DNA of 64,000 bases from Roseburia_C sp900315735 (GTDB lineage: Bacteria; Bacillota; Clostridia; Lachnospirales; Lachnospiraceae): NCBI GenBank assembly GCA_052118425.1, contig JBQKHF010000004.1; one strand, written 5' to 3'. Under the pieces are notes generated by a model, which ran no database searches, was not told the DNA's origin, and saw nothing but the letters and a program-made list of their open reading frames with translations. Within the stretch, counting starts at the first letter, position 1. Each line of letters begins with the position of its first letter. Of the stretch, positions 8,105 to 17,062 are shown piece by piece. The position numbers were made by a program, and so were the translations under genes.

Positions 8105-9388
8105 ATGAAAGTATTGAATCCGGGAGAACGCTCCGTGCTGGTACAGTATGTGCAGCTGGCATTAAACCGTGCGGGATATGACATAAGGAAAGATGGAATT
8201 TTGGGAGAGAATACCTGCAGGGCATTGCGGCAGTTTTTAAGGAAAAAGAGCGGGGAAGAATTTAACTGTAAAATAGATGATGTCGTGTGGGGGAAGCTTT
8301 TCCCCTATTTAAAAGGATATACGATGCATGAAATAAAATCCGGTGATACATTATGGGGTATTGCGGCAAATTATGACACCAGTGTATCAGTGATTATGAC
8401 AGCCAATCCAACAGTAAATCCGCTGGCACTGCGGACCGGAAGTATTCTTGCAATTCCATTCTCTTTTTCGCTTGTAGCAGAAGATGTGGCTTACACTTCT
8501 TATCTCAATGACTGGATATTGGAAGGGCTTACGGTACGCTATCCTTTCTTGGTTCAGGGAAATATTGGAAAAAGTGCGATGGGAAAGGAAATTCCCTATC
8601 TTCGGATTGGAACAGGAGAGCGGGAAGTCTTTTACAGTGGAGCATATCATGCCAACGAATGGATTACCACACCGGTCCTGCTTAAATTTGCGGAAGAATA
8701 TGCCCATGCATTTGCGGCGGGGCGTATGCTTTATACGGTGCAGACGGCATGGCTTTTTTATGGATTTTCCCTGTATCTTGTTCCCATGGTAAACCCGGAT
8801 GGCGTGGATTTAGTGAATGGAGTATTAGAAGAGGGCGCATCCTTAGAAGAGGCAGAGCGCATTGCAGCTGATTATCCGAAGATTCCATTTCCGAATGGAT
8901 GGAAAGCCAATATAGAAGGAATTGATTTGAATCTGCAATTTCCGGCGGGCTGGGAAAATGCCAGAAACATTAAATTTGCCATGGGATTTACAACACCGGC
9001 ACCAAGAGATTATGTGGGAGAGGCTCCCCTTGTGGCACCGGAAAGCCGCAGTGTCTATGAATTTACAAGAGCCCATAATTTTTCGTTAATTCTGGCATAT
9101 CATGCACAGGGAGAAGTGATTTACTGGCGGTATCTTGACTATGAACCGGCAGATTCCAGAAGAATTGCAGAATACTTTGGCGAGGTCAGCGGATACCGGG
9201 TGGAAGAGACACCATCTGCGTCGGGTTATGCTGGTTTCAAAGACTGGTTTATTCAGGAATACAATCGTCCCGGCTATACCATTGAGGTGGGAATGGGTGT
9301 AAGCCCGCTTCCGATGAGCCAGTTTGCCGGAATCTATGAAGATAACCGTCTGATTTTAGAAGGCGGCATGACGGAACTTGTACGATAA
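8105..9388 (+). CDS. M14 gamma-D-glutamyl-diaminopimelate peptidase with peptidoglycan-binding and LysM domains
   Basis: A 427-residue zinc peptidase. Domains in order: a peptidoglycan-binding repeat (~residues 5-55, GERSVLVQYVQLALNRAGY), a LysM domain (~75-125, IKSGDTLWGIAANY) and an M14 carboxypeptidase domain (~140-427). Zinc ligands are His and Glu of H-A-N-E, and the His of AYHAQGE; the catalytic Glu lies in the late EVGMG motif. The architecture is that of endopeptidase I (ENP1), which cuts the gamma-D-Glu-DAP bond of wall peptides in sporulating bacilli. There is no signal peptide, as in that enzyme. AGGTGAAAGA precedes the ATG. It seems to be a single gene. Confidence 0.88.
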   Translation: MKVLNPGERSVLVQYVQLALNRAGYDIRKDGILGENTCRALRQFLRKKSGEEFNCKIDDVVWGKLFPYLKGYTMHEIKSGDTLWGIAANYDTSVSVIMTANPTVNPLALRTGSILAIPFSFSLVAEDVAYTSYLNDWILEGLTVRYPFLVQGNIGKSAMGKEIPYLRIGTGEREVFYSGAYHANEWITTPVLLKFAEEYAHAFAAGRMLYTVQTAWLFYGFSLYLVPMVNPDGVDLVNGVLEEGASLEEAERIAADYPKIPFPNGWKANIEGIDLNLQFPAGWENARNIKFAMGFTTPAPRDYVGEAPLVAPESRSVYEFTRAHNFSLILAYHAQGEVIYWRYLDYEPADSRRIAEYFGEVSGYRVEETPSASGYAGFKDWFIQEYNRPGYTIEVGMGVSPLPMSQFAGIYEDNRLILEGGMTELVR

Positions 9389-9440
9389 CCGGGGATGTGT
9401 TATATTGTAGCAGAGAAAAGATTATGAACTGGAGCATAAG

Positions 9441-10391
9441 ATGGAAACAGCATACAGCTATGAGATACTGCCGCTGGATGAGTATTCCATAAGCATAGAG
9501 CGTGTATATGGGACGACACCGGTTGTTGTAATTCCAGAGCAGATAGATGGATTCACAGTAAAGAGAATAGGCGCATATTGTTTTTCGGAAAGCAAACATG
9601 TTCCGGCAGATGCCGTTACCATCGGCGGAGTGGACAGTTTTATGAAAGCATTATGCGGAAATGATATCGAAGAAATTTCTTTGCCGGATTCCGTGGAACA
9701 AATCGGGAATCTGGCATTTTATAATTGCCGCAAATTACGAACACTTACCATGGGGCGTTTCTTAAAAGAATTAGGAAGCGATGCCTTTATGAACTGCCGG
9801 AGCTTAAAGCGGCTGGTGCTTCGTTCTTCCATGGAAGAAGCCAGTGGCGCACAGCTTATCTTAAATCAGGTTCGGGCTGATTTGGAAGTGGAATTTAAGG
9901 AAGCCTTATTTTTCTATCCGGAATATTACGATTCCTATGAAGAAATCGGACCGGCACATATATTTGCACTGAATATTGCGGGGGAAGGTTTCCGGGCAAG
10001 ACAGTGTTTTCATGAGCGGATGGTAGATGCCGCCGCATACGATATGATATTTGAGCGGATCTGCATTGAGGAGAAGATGTGGACTGCAGCCAGAATGGCA
10101 CTTTGCAGACTGGCATATCCGGTGGAATTAAAGGAAGAAGCCCGTGAACGTTATTTTTCTTATTTAAAAGAACATGCCTGTGAGGTATGCGATGTTTTGA
10201 TTCAGAAAAAAGATTTAGCATTATTAGAGTTGATATGCCGGCTTCAGGTGATGGAGCGGAGTGGAATCACTGCATTAATCGAGCAGGCGGCAGAAGCCGG
10301 CTGGGCAGAAGGCAGTGTCAGCTTAAGCGGCTGGCAGCAGAAATATTATAAGGAAGAAGCAGCTTCTTCCTGTTATGATATTGAGTGGTAA
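9441..10391 (+). CDS. leucine-rich repeat (BspA/LRR_5-type) protein
   Basis: A 316-residue soluble protein with no signal peptide. The first half carries BspA-like repeats: I(P)EQIDGFTVKRIGAYCF, then IEEISLPDSVEQIGNLAFYNC, then LRTLTMGRFLKELGSDAFMNC, then LKRLVLRSS. The second half is helical and of no family I recognise. GGAG precedes the ATG. It is the first gene of a tight codirectional set (VWA protein 48 bases on, MoxR ATPase, then GTPase-nuclease), so it may be a binding or scaffold partner of these. Unlike most BspA proteins it is predicted cytoplasmic, so adhesion is unlikely. Confidence 0.8.
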   Translation: METAYSYEILPLDEYSISIERVYGTTPVVVIPEQIDGFTVKRIGAYCFSESKHVPADAVTIGGVDSFMKALCGNDIEEISLPDSVEQIGNLAFYNCRKLRTLTMGRFLKELGSDAFMNCRSLKRLVLRSSMEEASGAQLILNQVRADLEVEFKEALFFYPEYYDSYEEIGPAHIFALNIAGEGFRARQCFHERMVDAAAYDMIFERICIEEKMWTAARMALCRLAYPVELKEEARERYFSYLKEHACEVCDVLIQKKDLALLELICRLQVMERSGITALIEQAAEAGWAEGSVSLSGWQQKYYKEEAASSCYDIEW

Positions 10392-10439
10392 AAACAGCAG
10401 AAAATTAAGAAAATATGCAGTGGCAGAAAGGAGCAGAAG

Positions 10440-11735
10440 ATGGCGCATATACAGACCCAGACCGAATGGGAAAATGATATGTCTGTAAAAATCTTGCAGC
10501 ATGCAAGAAGTGAAATCTATCTGGATTTGCGATATCTTGATGTGGCACTTTCTGCATTGAAGCCTCAGGCAATGGAAGGCTTAGAGACAATGGCTACGGA
10601 CGGAGAGAGTCTCTTTTTCTCAGCAGGACAGGTAATACGCGTATTCCGGAATAATCCGGCATTTATGAACCGGGCGTACCTGCACACGATATTGCACTGT
10701 ATTTTTTCACACTTATTTTTAAAAGGAAACAGAGATACGAAGCTTTGGAATCTTGCCTGCGATATTGTAGTGGAGCAGACCATTGACGGCATGGACAAGC
10801 CCTGTACCAGGCGCGCATTAAGCTTTCTGCGGCAGCAGACCTATGAAACGTTGAAGGGTGAGGGGCGGATTTCTGCAGCAGTGGTATACCGCTGGCTACG
10901 GGGAAAATCCATGGAAGAGCTTCTTACCTTAAATCATGAATTTTATACGGATGACCACCGTTTCTGGAAAGAGGAAACCGGCAATGGCGCGGCATCTGCA
11001 GCCAGAAATAAATGGAATAAGATAGCAAGGCAGACCAGTATGGCAAAGAAGCGGCATGGAGATGAGCCGGAAAAGGGAGAAGAACTTCTGATGACACAGA
11101 TCAGTGCTGCGAAAAGCCGCCGGAGTTATAAGGAATTTTTACAGAAATTTTCCATACTACAGGAAGAATTAAAATGCAATCCCGATGAGTATGATTTGAA
11201 TTATTATACCTATGGGCTGCGGCTTTATAAGAATATGCCCCTGATAGAACCGGTGGAGAGCCGGGAAGTAAAGAAAATCCGGGAATTTGTAGTGGTGGTA
11301 GACACCAGTTATTCCACCAGCGGCAGTTTAATCAAAGGCTTTTTAAATGAGACATTTGGCATTTTATCCCAGCAGAACAGCTTCTTTCGAAGATGCAGAA
11401 TCCGGATTATCCAGTGCGATGATAAAGTGGAAATGGATGAGGTAATCAGCAGTCAGGAAGAAATGGAGCGGCTGCTAAAAAGCTTTCAGGTAGTGGGCGG
11501 CGGAAATACAGATTTTCGACCGGCGTTTACTTATGTAAACCAACTAATCAAAGAAGGAAGCATCCGGCATCTGGATGGACTCTTGTACTTTACCGATGGC
11601 AAGGGCATTTATCCGGTAAAGAAGCCGGAATATAAGACCGCATTTTTATTCTTGGGAGCCTATGATGAGACGGCAGTACCGCCCTGGGCAATGCGGCTGC
11701 AGCTGGAGCCGGAAGAGCTGGAACAGAATGCATGA
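10440..11735 (+). CDS. VWA / putative metallopeptidase-like protein (DUF2201 type)
   Basis: A 431-residue soluble protein. The N-terminal half has the DUF2201_N arrangement with a peptidase-like helix reading HTILHCIFSH; the usual HExxH glutamate is replaced by Thr, so peptidase activity is doubtful. The C-terminal ~150 residues form a VWA-like domain: EFVVVVDTSYSTSGSL provides the metal-ion-dependent adhesion site DxSxS, and DGLLYFTDGKG a later acidic loop. In this family such proteins pair with MoxR AAA ATPases, which lies 29 bases downstream here. The pair may remodel a protein complex or insert a metal; the client is unknown. AAGGAG precedes the ATG. Confidence 0.85.
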   Translation: MAHIQTQTEWENDMSVKILQHARSEIYLDLRYLDVALSALKPQAMEGLETMATDGESLFFSAGQVIRVFRNNPAFMNRAYLHTILHCIFSHLFLKGNRDTKLWNLACDIVVEQTIDGMDKPCTRRALSFLRQQTYETLKGEGRISAAVVYRWLRGKSMEELLTLNHEFYTDDHRFWKEETGNGAASAARNKWNKIARQTSMAKKRHGDEPEKGEELLMTQISAAKSRRSYKEFLQKFSILQEELKCNPDEYDLNYYTYGLRLYKNMPLIEPVESREVKKIREFVVVVDTSYSTSGSLIKGFLNETFGILSQQNSFFRRCRIRIIQCDDKVEMDEVISSQEEMERLLKSFQVVGGGNTDFRPAFTYVNQLIKEGSIRHLDGLLYFTDGKGIYPVKKPEYKTAFLFLGAYDETAVPPWAMRLQLEPEELEQNA

Positions 11736-11764
11736 GAGAAATAATATAGATTGGAAGAAAACAG

Positions 11765-13093
11765 ATGAATATCAAACAGGCAAAGGAAGAAATCAAACAT
11801 ACCGTAACAGCATATTTGAAAAAGGATGATGAGGGCAGATATAAGATTCCTCTGATTCGTCAGAGACCGGTCTTATTAATGGGACCGCCGGGAATCGGCA
11901 AGACCCAGATTATGGAGCAGATTGCAGAGGAGTGCAAAATCGGACTGGTAGCATATACGATTACCCATCATACCAGACAGAGTGCAGTAGGACTTCCTTT
12001 TATCAAAGAAATGGAATTTGCAGGCAAAGAGTATTCCATAACGGAATATACCATGAGTGAGATTATTGCCAGCGTATACCGGAAAATCGAGGAAGGCTGT
12101 CCGGAAGGAATCCTTTTCATAGATGAGATTAACTGTGTGTCAGAGACACTGGCACCGACCATGTTACAGTTTTTGCAGTGCAAGACCTTTGGTAATCAGG
12201 CAGTGCCGGAGGGCTGGATTATTGTTGCAGCAGGCAATCCGCCGGAATACAATAAATCGGTGCGGGAATTTGATATGGTAACCTTGGACCGTGTCCGCTG
12301 TATGCAGGTAGAGGCAGACCTTGGTGTTTGGAAAGCTTATGCCAGATCAAGACATATCCATGGTGCAATTTTAAGTTATCTTGAGCTTCGCCCAAAGAAT
12401 TTCTACCGGGTGGAAGCAGATGTAGACGGCTTGCAGTTTGTCACAGCAAGAGGCTGGGAGGACTTAAGCATTCTGATGCAGACCTATGAAGAAATGGGGC
12501 TTCCGGTAGATGAAACCGTTGTAGGAGAATTTTTACATCATAAGGATGTGGCAGAGGATGCGGCAGCATATTTTGATTTATACCAGAAATATAAGGATGA
12601 CTATGGAATTCCGTTAATATTGGAAGGAAAGATTCGGCCGGAAGTATTTGCCCGGATTTATGATGCAGCTTTTGATGAAAGACTCAGCGTGGTCAATCTT
12701 TTGTTGGACGGATTACAGAATCTGTTCCGAAGCTATGGAAAAGAAAAGGCTAAGACAGACCGCGACTTTGCAGCTTTGAAAGAATACCGTAATTCCGAAG
12801 GGGCAAAGAAAGAAGTTTTTGAGGAAAAAAAGGCAGCCTTTGATATCCAGAGAAAGACATTAGAAACAATCGAAGAAAAGACCGCAGCAGCCTTAGAGCA
12901 TGCGTTTGATTTTATGGAGCAGGCATTTGAGGGCGGCCAGGAAATGGTGGTATTTGTAACAGATCTTGCTACCGTGGCAGAATCCGCAAGATTCTTAGCC
13001 GAGCACAACTGCGACCGCTATTTACAGTATAATCAGGAGCTGCTGATTGGAAGCAAGCGGGCAGAGCTTTTAGCCGAGCTGAACCGGGACTAG
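11765..13093 (+). CDS. MoxR-type AAA+ ATPase
   Basis: A 442-residue ATPase. Walker A is GPPGIGKTQ (~residues 38-46), Walker B ILFIDEIN (~117-124) with a following sensor-1 region VAAGNPPEYN; a coiled-coil-like stretch occupies ~330-390. MoxR proteins act as chaperones that use ATP to mature or activate protein complexes, normally together with a VWA protein, and one is encoded directly upstream. The next gene starts 17-41 bases after the stop, suggesting that the unusual GTPase-nuclease fusion is in the same transcript. The actual substrate is unknown. Confidence 0.88.
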   Translation: MNIKQAKEEIKHTVTAYLKKDDEGRYKIPLIRQRPVLLMGPPGIGKTQIMEQIAEECKIGLVAYTITHHTRQSAVGLPFIKEMEFAGKEYSITEYTMSEIIASVYRKIEEGCPEGILFIDEINCVSETLAPTMLQFLQCKTFGNQAVPEGWIIVAAGNPPEYNKSVREFDMVTLDRVRCMQVEADLGVWKAYARSRHIHGAILSYLELRPKNFYRVEADVDGLQFVTARGWEDLSILMQTYEEMGLPVDETVVGEFLHHKDVAEDAAAYFDLYQKYKDDYGIPLILEGKIRPEVFARIYDAAFDERLSVVNLLLDGLQNLFRSYGKEKAKTDRDFAALKEYRNSEGAKKEVFEEKKAAFDIQRKTLETIEEKTAAALEHAFDFMEQAFEGGQEMVVFVTDLATVAESARFLAEHNCDRYLQYNQELLIGSKRAELLAELNRD

Positions 13094-13134
13094 TTGTACA
13101 GCGTAAAAAAATGTCAGAAAGGATACCTTTAAAC

Positions 13135-15567
13135 ATGAAGAAGCTGGTAATCGGAATTCTTGCACATGTAGATGCAGGAAAGACAACATTATCGGAAAGT
13201 ATGTTGTATACAAGCGGAAGCATACGCCATCTGGGAAGAGTGGATAATAAGGATGCATATCTTGACAATAATGCCATGGAGCGGGAGCGTGGAATTACAA
13301 TTTTCTCAAAGCAGGCAGAATTTTCCTGGAAAGATATGGCAATCACTTTGTTGGATACACCGGGGCATGTGGACTTTTCTGCGGAGATGGAGCGGACTCT
13401 TAAAGTGCTTGATTATGCAGTGCTGGTCATCAGCGGAGCCGATGGTGTGCAGGGACATACCAGAACGCTGTGGCGTCTGTTAAAACTTTATCAGGTTCCG
13501 GTATTCTTATTTATCAATAAAATGGATCAGCCGGGAGCGGATAAAGAGGCTCTTTTATGGGAAATCAAGGAGCATTTGGACAGCAACTGCATTGACTTTA
13601 CACAGGAGCAGAACGAAGGCTTCTATGAAGAGGCGGCTATGTGCGAAGAAGCAGCCATGGAGAAATTCCTATCGGAAGGAAGTCTTGCATCCAATGACCT
13701 TGCACAAATGATTACAAAGCGGGAACTTTTCCCCTGCTATTTTGGCTCTGCATTAAAGGTGCAGGGTGTGGAAGAACTGTTAGACGGGCTTTACGAATAT
13801 GGCAGGACACCGCAGTATCCGGATAAATTTGGTGCCAAAATCTTTAAGATTGCAAGAGAAGAACAGGGAAACCGGCTGACTTATCTTAAAGTGACTGGAG
13901 GAACTCTTCGTGTAAAGGATATGCTTAATGGCAAAGCCGGAGAAGAAGAGTGGGCGGAAAAGGTCAATCAGATCCGTATTTATTCCGGAGAAAAATATGA
14001 GGCAGTATCCGAGGCGGCAGCAGGTACAGTCTGTGCTGTTACCGGACTGACAAAGACTTATCCGGGAGAAGGACTTGGCATTGAAGAAGAGTCCATACTT
14101 CCGGTCTTAGAGCCGGTACGCAGTGTAAAACTGGTTTTGCCGAAGGAAGTTCCGGTGGCGGTCATGCTGCCAAAATTAAAGCAGTTAGAGGAAGAAAATC
14201 CGGAATTGCATATTGTATACCGGGAAGAAACCGGAGAGATTCTCATTAAGCTGATGGGCGAAGTACAGCTTGAAATCTTACAGAAACTGGTAAAAGAACG
14301 CTACGGCGTAGTAGTGGAATTTGGCGAAGAGAAGATTATTTATAAAGAAACCATCTGCAATACTGTAGAAGGAGTCGGACATTTTGAACCACTGCGCCAT
14401 TATGCGGAAGTGCATCTCCTGTTAGAGCCGGGGGAGCGCGGAAGCGGACTGTGTTCCGAAGGCGGCGATTTCAGGCAGGCAACTTACCGTGCTATAAGGC
14501 AGGGACTGATGGAAGCAGATTCTGTACTGCTTGAGCCTTATTATGCATTTCGTCTGGAAATACCGGAAGAATGTCTGGGTCGTGCAATGCATGATATGGA
14601 GCAGCGTAACAGCAGAATGGACGCTCCGCAGATAGAAAATGGAATGGCACTGCTCACCGGAAGCGGTCCGGTATCGAAGCTTTCGGATTATCAGAAGGAA
14701 TTAAATACCTATGCCAAAGGGCGTGGCAAATTCTTCTGCACATTGCAGGGCTACGAGGTGTGCCAGAATCAGGATGAGGTGGTAGAAGCTATCAGTTATC
14801 AGCCGGAGGCAGATTTATATAATACATCAGATTCCGTATTCTGTGCCCACGGAGCGGGCTATCTGGTGCCGTGGTATGAAGTAAAAGAGCACATGCATAT
14901 GCCATCTGTTTTAGAAGAAGATGGCGGTGGGAAAGAAGAACGGATAAAAGTCCACCGTCCCGGCGTAGTAGAGGACTGGGTAGATACCGATGAAATCGAT
15001 GCTATTTTAGAAAAGACCTTCTATGCCAACCGGCAGGAAGGAAAACGCAAAAACGGTGTCGTGCGAAAACACAAGGCCGAGAACAGCACACCGACCGTCC
15101 GCACTTACCGCAAGCCGGAAAAATTAGACCGTTATCTTCTGGTGGACGGCTACAATGTAATTTATGCCTGGAAGGATTTACATGAACTGGCAGAAGTGAA
15201 TCTGGATGGAGCCAGAGGCAAATTGCAGGACATTCTCTGCAACTATCAGGGCATCTTCGGTGGCGAAGTCATTGTGGTGTTTGATGCATACCGCCTGACC
15301 GGACATAAGACAGAACAGTTGGACTATCACAATATCCATATTGTCTTTACGAAGGAAGCAGAAACGGCAGACCAGTACATTGAACGCTTTGCCCACGAAC
15401 ATCACAATCATTATGATGTAACGGTTGCAACCTCCGATGGCTTAGAGCAGATGATTATCCGCGGCCAGGACTGCAAGCTGATATCTGCCCGGGAGTTTGA
15501 ACAGGAAGTAAAACGGGCGAACAGCGCCATGTGGGATAATTACCGGAATGGACAGAATATTTTCTGA
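13135..15567 (+). CDS. TetM-like ribosomal-protection GTPase fused to a Rae1/YacP-type NYN nuclease domain
   Basis: A protein of 810 residues from ATG 13135 (818 from ATG 13111). 13135 is preferred because the following MKKLVIGILAHVDAGKTT aligns with the start of TetM-family proteins and AGAAAGG lies upstream, though 13 bases away; 13111 has no ribosome binding site. In numbering from 13111: G1 AHVDAGKT (18-25), switch with RGIT, G3 DTPGH, G4 NKMD, then EF-G-like domains II-V (to ~620). Typical TetM ends near 640. Here a linker leads to a YacP/Rae1 domain (671-818) with VDGYN (Asp679), VFDAY (Asp725), ETADQ (Asp754) and ATSDG (Asp776), the acidic residues of PIN/NYN nucleases. Rae1 of Bacillus cleaves mRNA in the ribosomal A site. 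The fusion could place a nuclease on a stalled ribosome; tetracycline resistance itself is unproven. Confidence 0.88.
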   Translation: MKKLVIGILAHVDAGKTTLSESMLYTSGSIRHLGRVDNKDAYLDNNAMERERGITIFSKQAEFSWKDMAITLLDTPGHVDFSAEMERTLKVLDYAVLVISGADGVQGHTRTLWRLLKLYQVPVFLFINKMDQPGADKEALLWEIKEHLDSNCIDFTQEQNEGFYEEAAMCEEAAMEKFLSEGSLASNDLAQMITKRELFPCYFGSALKVQGVEELLDGLYEYGRTPQYPDKFGAKIFKIAREEQGNRLTYLKVTGGTLRVKDMLNGKAGEEEWAEKVNQIRIYSGEKYEAVSEAAAGTVCAVTGLTKTYPGEGLGIEEESILPVLEPVRSVKLVLPKEVPVAVMLPKLKQLEEENPELHIVYREETGEILIKLMGEVQLEILQKLVKERYGVVVEFGEEKIIYKETICNTVEGVGHFEPLRHYAEVHLLLEPGERGSGLCSEGGDFRQATYRAIRQGLMEADSVLLEPYYAFRLEIPEECLGRAMHDMEQRNSRMDAPQIENGMALLTGSGPVSKLSDYQKELNTYAKGRGKFFCTLQGYEVCQNQDEVVEAISYQPEADLYNTSDSVFCAHGAGYLVPWYEVKEHMHMPSVLEEDGGGKEERIKVHRPGVVEDWVDTDEIDAILEKTFYANRQEGKRKNGVVRKHKAENSTPTVRTYRKPEKLDRYLLVDGYNVIYAWKDLHELAEVNLDGARGKLQDILCNYQGIFGGEVIVVFDAYRLTGHKTEQLDYHNIHIVFTKEAETADQYIERFAHEHHNHYDVTVATSDGLEQMIIRGQDCKLISAREFEQEVKRANSAMWDNYRNGQNIF

Positions 15568-15573
15568 TAAATA

Positions 15574-15602
15574 TTGCCATGGCATGGAAAAAAAGCTATG
15601 AT
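15574..15602 (+). promoter_or_regulatory. candidate sigma-A promoter in front of repeat copy A
   Basis: TTGCCA (15574-15579), 17 bases, TATGAT (15597-15602). The predicted start (~15609) is 10 bases before the left end of the long hairpin of copy A, in the same direction as the repeat core and aroE. Confidence 0.5.
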
Positions 15603-15618
15603 AGAAAAAGAGTTTCAC

Positions 15619-16139
15619 TCGGGTGATTACGATAGAGGAAAACAGGATGCAACCATTGTATCTGCCATTTGACAGATGTTTCTTTTGTAACAGGAAATGC
15701 CATCGTTCTAAGACACTGCATTTTGCTTTTGTGATTTAGCCAGTCTTTCCAATGTTTGACAAGATATCTGTACGGTGCGCCGGAATGCGGATGCATGAAG
15801 CAGGCTGCTAGGGGCACTTGGAATTTCGTCGGCAAACCGGCAACACTGGCACAGGGATGTGCCAGTGAGGCGCATCTTAAGCATGGATGAGAATATGCGC
15901 CGGTTGCCGGACGAATTCGTAACTTTATCGAAATTCTTAGTGCCCCTTGCAGGCTTGCTGTGGCATCCGCCTCCGGCGGACAGTGCAGATATCCCGTCAA
16001 AGCAGGCGGAAAGACAGTCTACTAAAAGCAAAATGCGTATCTAAGAACGATAAGACATTTCCTGTTCATCAAAAGAAAACATCGTTAAATAGCAGTAACA
16101 ATTGTTTGGTCGTTGTTTTGCATTATCGTAATCACCCGA
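15619..16139 (+). repeat. long-hairpin repeat, copy A (521 nt), in the aroE leader
   Basis: Fills the 604-base gap between the GTPase gene and aroE. The outermost arms are TCGGGTGATTACGAT (15619-15633) and its perfect complement (16125-16139); pairing continues inward with mismatches through blocks such as AACAGGAAATG, ATCGTTCTTAG-like, GCATTTTGCTTTT and GTCTTTCC. The tip is the conserved core 15805-15952: closing stem TAGGGGCAC/GTGCCCCT plus GAATTTCG/CGAAATTC, inner stem CCGGCAA/TTGCCGG, hairpin CTGGCACA/TGTGCCAG and hairpin GGCGCAT/ATGCGCC. The right arm ends 32 bases before the aroE ATG. Short open frames inside differ between copies and are not considered genes. Confidence 0.9.
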
Positions 16140-16171
16140 ACAGAATCATTTCGAACAGAAGGAGAGAAGAC

Positions 16172-17047
16172 ATGGAAGGAAAAGGAAGAATAACAGGACA
16201 TACAGGATTATTGGCATTGATCGGTTCCCCGGTAGGACACTCAGGCTCCCCGGCAATGTATAACTATAGCTTTGAAAAATTAGGATTAGATTATGCATAC
16301 GTAGCATTCGACATAAAAGTAGAAGAAGTAAAGGCAGCCTTAGATGCCATGCGCCTTTTCCACATGCGTGGCTGCAATGTAACGATGCCATGTAAGACAG
16401 AAGCTGCAAAATATATGGATGAGCTTTCACCGGCAGCCCGGATTATCGGAGCAGTCAATACCATAGTAAATGAAGATGGAAAATTAATCGGACATATGAC
16501 AGATGGTGAAGGATTTGTAGGCAATTTAAGAGACCATGGAATTGAGATAAAAGGAAAGAAAATCACAGTAGCAGGAGGCGGCGGAGCAGCCACTGCCATT
16601 CAGGTACAGTGTGCATTGGACGGAGCAAGAGAAATCAGCATTTTCAATATCAAAGATGATTTCTTTGCAAGAACACTTGAGACAGCAGAGAAAATTAGAA
16701 AAGAAGTACCGGGCATTGTGGTAAATGTGTATGACATTGCAGATACCGCCAAGATGACAGAAGAGATTCAAAGCTCAGACATTTTTGCCAATGCAACCAT
16801 TGTTGGAATGAAACCGATGGAAAAAGAAAGCGTTGTCAAAGATACTTCTGCATTCCGCCCGGGACTGGTGGTTGCAGATGCCGTATACAATCCGGAAGAG
16901 ACAAGATTGCTCCGGGAAGCAAAAGAAGCAGGCTGTACCTGCCTCAATGGAAAAGGAATGTTGCTGTGGCAGGGAGTTGCTGCATTCCGCCTGTATACCG
17001 GAGAAGAAATGCCGGTACAGGAAGTCAAAGAAATGTTTTTCCAGTAG
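16172..17047 (+). CDS. aroE: shikimate dehydrogenase
   Basis: A 291-residue NAD(P)H-dependent enzyme reducing 3-dehydroshikimate to shikimate. The substrate domain has SPVGHSGSPAMYN at the N-terminus and the catalytic Lys in NVTMPCKTEA; the catalytic Asp is in TDGEGF; the nucleotide domain has the glycine loop GGGGAATA. ATG 16172 is chosen because GGAGAG lies ~10 bases before it and the family's usual start matches; longer in-frame starts run into the repeat. It begins an aroE-aroD-aroK run. Its leader consists of repeat copy A, so regulation through that structure is possible. A quinate/shikimate YdiB-like specificity cannot be excluded. Confidence 0.92.
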   Translation: MEGKGRITGHTGLLALIGSPVGHSGSPAMYNYSFEKLGLDYAYVAFDIKVEEVKAALDAMRLFHMRGCNVTMPCKTEAAKYMDELSPAARIIGAVNTIVNEDGKLIGHMTDGEGFVGNLRDHGIEIKGKKITVAGGGGAATAIQVQCALDGAREISIFNIKDDFFARTLETAEKIRKEVPGIVVNVYDIADTAKMTEEIQSSDIFANATIVGMKPMEKESVVKDTSAFRPGLVVADAVYNPEETRLLREAKEAGCTCLNGKGMLLWQGVAAFRLYTGEEMPVQEVKEMFFQ

Positions 17048-17062
17048 GATAAGGAGTAAGAA

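Noticed and set aside
13135..15567. Calling this a tetracycline-resistance gene outright
   Set aside because: The GTPase is only TetM-like and carries an extra nuclease domain; resistance cannot be inferred from sequence alone.
15596..16044. Open frames inside repeat copy A, and similar ones in C, D and E, whose translations share stretches such as GTKNF, KFQVPL and LVKHWKD
   Set aside because: The likeness follows from shared DNA. The frames start and stop at different places, lie on either strand, lack ribosome binding sites and change frame between copies, while base pairing is conserved. I treat them as non-coding.
15947..16171. Longer aroE start at 15947
   Set aside because: It lies inside the repeat core; ATG 16172 has a ribosome binding site and matches the family N-terminus.
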